The notes under the pieces: model-generated | Told to the model about the DNA's origin: nothing | Database searches by the model: none | The model's input: only the letters and a program-made list of their open reading frames with translations | Shown: positions 5,806-7,269 of the stretch, in pieces | Numbering within the stretch: position 1 is the first letter of the stretch | How the letters are laid out: every line of letters starts with the position of its first letter | Program-made: the position numbers and the translations under genes | Origin: an uncultured Erysipelotrichaceae bacterium | GTDB taxonomy: Bacteria; Bacillota_I; Bacilli_A; Erysipelotrichales; Coprobacillaceae | Direction: 5' to 3' | Assembly: GCA_937917505.1 (NCBI GenBank) | Contig: CALDMQ010000255.1 | Location: 1 to 7,269, forward strand | Length of the DNA: 7,269 nt

Positions 5806-5816
5806 GGATCTTTTTT
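5795..5816 (+). terminator. Intrinsic terminator spanning the bcp stop codon
   Basis: AGATCC (5795-5800) pairs perfectly with GGATCT (5806-5811) around the loop AATAA (5801-5805), which contains the TAA stop. Six Ts occupy 5811-5816. The 5' arm is coding sequence for the last residues of the protein, so the ribosome must clear the stem before it can fold. Confidence 0.8.
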
Positions 5817-5832
5817 CGTTTTTCAAAAAATG

Positions 5833-5861
5833 TATAGACTTCTAAGAAAAAATGATATAAT
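5833..5861 (+). promoter_or_regulatory. Promoter of the HAD gene pair
   Basis: A perfect TATAAT (5856-5861) is preceded by TGA, making an extended -10. The -35 is weak: TATAGA at 5833-5838 with a 17-base spacer, or TAGACT at 5835-5840 with 15. Transcription would begin near 5868, 18 bases before the ATG at 5886, leaving room for the GAGGA at 5874-5878. Confidence 0.6.
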
Positions 5862-5885
5862 CAATAATGAAATGAGGAATGAGAA

Positions 5886-6692
5886 ATGAAAATATCTTTT
5901 TTTGATATTGATGGAACTTTAATTCATGTACCTTCTGGTATAATGACACCAACAAAACCAGTGAGACATGCATTAGAGCAGTTTAGAAAACAAGGGAATC
6001 AAATTATCATAGCATCCGCGAGAGGGGAAGTTCCAAAAGCTATGCAAGATATGGAATTTGATGGATATATTTGTAGTGATGGACATTATATTCGTTATCG
6101 TGGTGAAGTTCTAGCTGATGACTTATTTGAAGAAAATCAAGTGCAACGTATGATAGATGTTTTTGAAAAATATCATGGAAGGCCTGAGTTTTATGGGCAT
6201 CATGATATGTGGTGTTCTTGTTTAGATGATGAATATGTGATTAAACATAGAGTTCATTTTCAAGGAACTGATAAACGTCCTGAAGGAGTACATGAAGATT
6301 ATCGAGCAAGTGATGTGCATGCGATTAGTTGTTGCGTGATGTTTGCAAATGTAGAAGATTTAATGAGTGCTTATCATGAGTTAAAAGATGATTTTAGAGT
6401 TGTCTATTATGATACTGGAATCATTCGTATGGATATTTATAATCTTGGTCATAGTAAGGGGACAGCCTGTGAATATTTATATAAAAAATTAGGTGTAAAC
6501 TTTGAAGATACCTATGCATTTGGTGATGGTGTCAATGATCAAGAAATGTTACAATTACTGAAACATGGTATAGCAATGGGAAATGCAGAGGAAAGTATTA
6601 AAAAAATTGCCTATAAAGTGATTGATACTGTTCAAAATGATGGTATTGCAAAGTATTTTGAAAAGGAATTTGGAATTGTTTATGATAAATAA
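5886..6692 (+). CDS. HAD-superfamily hydrolase, Cof-type (class IIB) phosphatase
   Basis: A Mg2+-dependent phosphatase of 268 residues, the normal Cof-type length. Motif I is FFDIDGT with the nucleophile D7 and acid/base D9. Motif II is the serine in IIASAR (S44). Motif III is K191 in HSKGTA. Motif IV is GDGVND (213-218), which binds Mg2+. The region between about residues 80 and 185 is the alpha/beta cap that sets substrate choice. Characterised relatives dephosphorylate sugar phosphates, FMN, pyridoxal phosphate or other small metabolites; the substrate cannot be read from sequence here. The cap holds four cysteines (C110, C112, C149, C150) and several histidines, which is unusual but of unknown meaning. 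TGAGGA at 5873-5878 fixes the start. The 3' end overlaps the next HAD gene by 11 bases, implying co-translation. Confidence 0.92.
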   Translation: MKISFFDIDGTLIHVPSGIMTPTKPVRHALEQFRKQGNQIIIASARGEVPKAMQDMEFDGYICSDGHYIRYRGEVLADDLFEENQVQRMIDVFEKYHGRPEFYGHHDMWCSCLDDEYVIKHRVHFQGTDKRPEGVHEDYRASDVHAISCCVMFANVEDLMSAYHELKDDFRVVYYDTGIIRMDIYNLGHSKGTACEYLYKKLGVNFEDTYAFGDGVNDQEMLQLLKHGIAMGNAEESIKKIAYKVIDTVQNDGIAKYFEKEFGIVYDK

Positions 6693-7269
6693 GAAATTAA
6701 TTGCTTTAGATATAGATGGGACTTTATTAAATAGTGAACATATTGTTATGCCTCTAACAAAAGAGACTTTAATTTCTTTACAAGAACAAGGAGTAGGTAT
6801 TGTTTTAGTAAGTGGAAGAAATGTATATAGTTTAGTAGAAATTGGTAATAAAATTCATTTGTCGAATTATGAACAAAATGGTTATATTAGTTTAAATGGT
6901 TTAGAACTTTATGACATCAATAAAAATTGTTTACATAAAGAAGAAACACTTCAAAAAAGTGATGCTCAAGTTTTGATAAATATAGCAAAACAATATGATA
7001 TGGATACTGTGCTTTTTTTTGAAAAACACATATTTGTTATTGATAATGTAAACAGTGGTATTATTAATAATTATGTGCTCCATATGCCTGTTGAAATTGT
7101 GAAAAGTATTGATGATATACCAGAGCATGAGTTTGACGATTTAAAGAAAGTTGTTTTTATTCAAGATGAGAAAGTCATAGCTCAGCATTATTCAACAGTT
7201 TATGAAAAAGTTAGTCGGGATTATGAAATTGCTATGATTGAAACAGATTGGTTAGAAATGAATCCGTAT
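6682..7269 (+). CDS. Second Cof-type HAD-IIB phosphatase (partial, runs off the window)
   Basis: The frame opens with ATG at 6682, inside the end of the previous gene, and stays open through 196 codons to the window edge, so the 3' part is missing. The N-terminal LIALDIDGTLLNSE has motif I with nucleophile D10 and D12. Motif II is the serine in VLVSGRN (S44). GYISLNGLELYD (about 68-79) resembles the family's NGA-type segment in front of the cap. The last visible residues, DWLEMNPY, are where Cof proteins usually read an E-x-x-P-x-G-x-x-KG stretch, so motifs III and IV should lie just beyond the edge; about 70 residues are expected to be missing. The ribosome binding site is weak (GGAAT at 6672), consistent with coupling to the upstream gene. 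It differs strongly from its neighbour outside the catalytic motifs, so it is a diverged paralogue rather than a recent duplicate. Substrate unknown. Confidence 0.9.
   Translation, partial: MINKKLIALDIDGTLLNSEHIVMPLTKETLISLQEQGVGIVLVSGRNVYSLVEIGNKIHLSNYEQNGYISLNGLELYDINKNCLHKEETLQKSDAQVLINIAKQYDMDTVLFFEKHIFVIDNVNSGIINNYVLHMPVEIVKSIDDIPEHEFDDLKKVVFIQDEKVIAQHYSTVYEKVSRDYEIAMIETDWLEMNPY

Noticed and set aside
4635..5816. A DNA-damage/oxidative-stress defence island formed by the SRAP and Bcp genes
   Set aside because: Each gene appears to have its own promoter. No shared operator, mobile element or further repair gene is present, and both families are common housekeeping genes.
6931..7128. Minus-strand open frame of 65 codons
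   Set aside because: It is antisense to the second HAD gene, whose frame is open and carries recognisable motifs. The Ile/Asn/Phe-rich product is typical of chance reading in AT-rich DNA.
1..7269. Mobile elements, CRISPR arrays, toxin-antitoxin pairs, tRNA or rRNA genes
   Set aside because: I looked for inverted or direct repeats, transposase or integrase motifs, spaced repeats and tRNA-like cloverleaf sequence, and saw none that could be supported.

Overview
The window is an AT-rich stretch (by eye roughly 70% A+T) with ordinary Gram-positive signals: strong GGAGG-type ribosome binding sites, hairpin-plus-T-run terminators and AT-rich codons. TGA is used as a stop and Trp is TGG, so this is not a Mycoplasma-type code. 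A low-GC Firmicute fits, and the protein wording suggests something like the Erysipelotrichia/Coprobacillus group. That taxonomic guess is inference only. All genes read on the + strand.

Region 1 (1-399) may hold the last codons of an upstream gene. A non-coding stretch follows, then an intrinsic terminator and an extended -10 promoter. Region 2 (400-2702) is a tight three-gene operon: tsaC/YrdC (threonylcarbamoyl-AMP synthase for tRNA t6A), rpiB (ribose-5-phosphate isomerase B) and glyA (serine hydroxymethyltransferase). Neighbouring genes overlap by 4 nt and 1 nt, and the operon ends in a clear terminator. The order resembles the ywlC...ywlF...glyA neighbourhood of Bacillus, without the genes found between them there.

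Region 3 (2725-4518) is the most informative part. A promoter drives a lysine riboswitch (L box) with its expression-platform terminator, followed by an NhaC-superfamily membrane transporter. The riboswitch indicates that this transporter handles lysine (the type called LysW in comparative genomics) rather than serving general Na+/H+ homeostasis. Its own terminator closes the unit.

Region 4 (4519-5816) has two single-gene units. One is a compact SRAP/YedK-type protein that would cap abasic sites in single-stranded DNA. The other is a Bcp/PrxQ-type peroxiredoxin whose terminator hairpin spans its own stop codon. Both are protective functions, but nothing shows that they are co-regulated.

Region 5 (5833-7269) holds two overlapping HAD-IIB (Cof-type) phosphatase genes with different sequences. 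The second runs off the end of the window.

I found no mobile element, CRISPR array, tRNA, rRNA or defence system. The window is mostly housekeeping; its notable content is the riboswitch-to-transporter assignment and some compact regulatory architecture.
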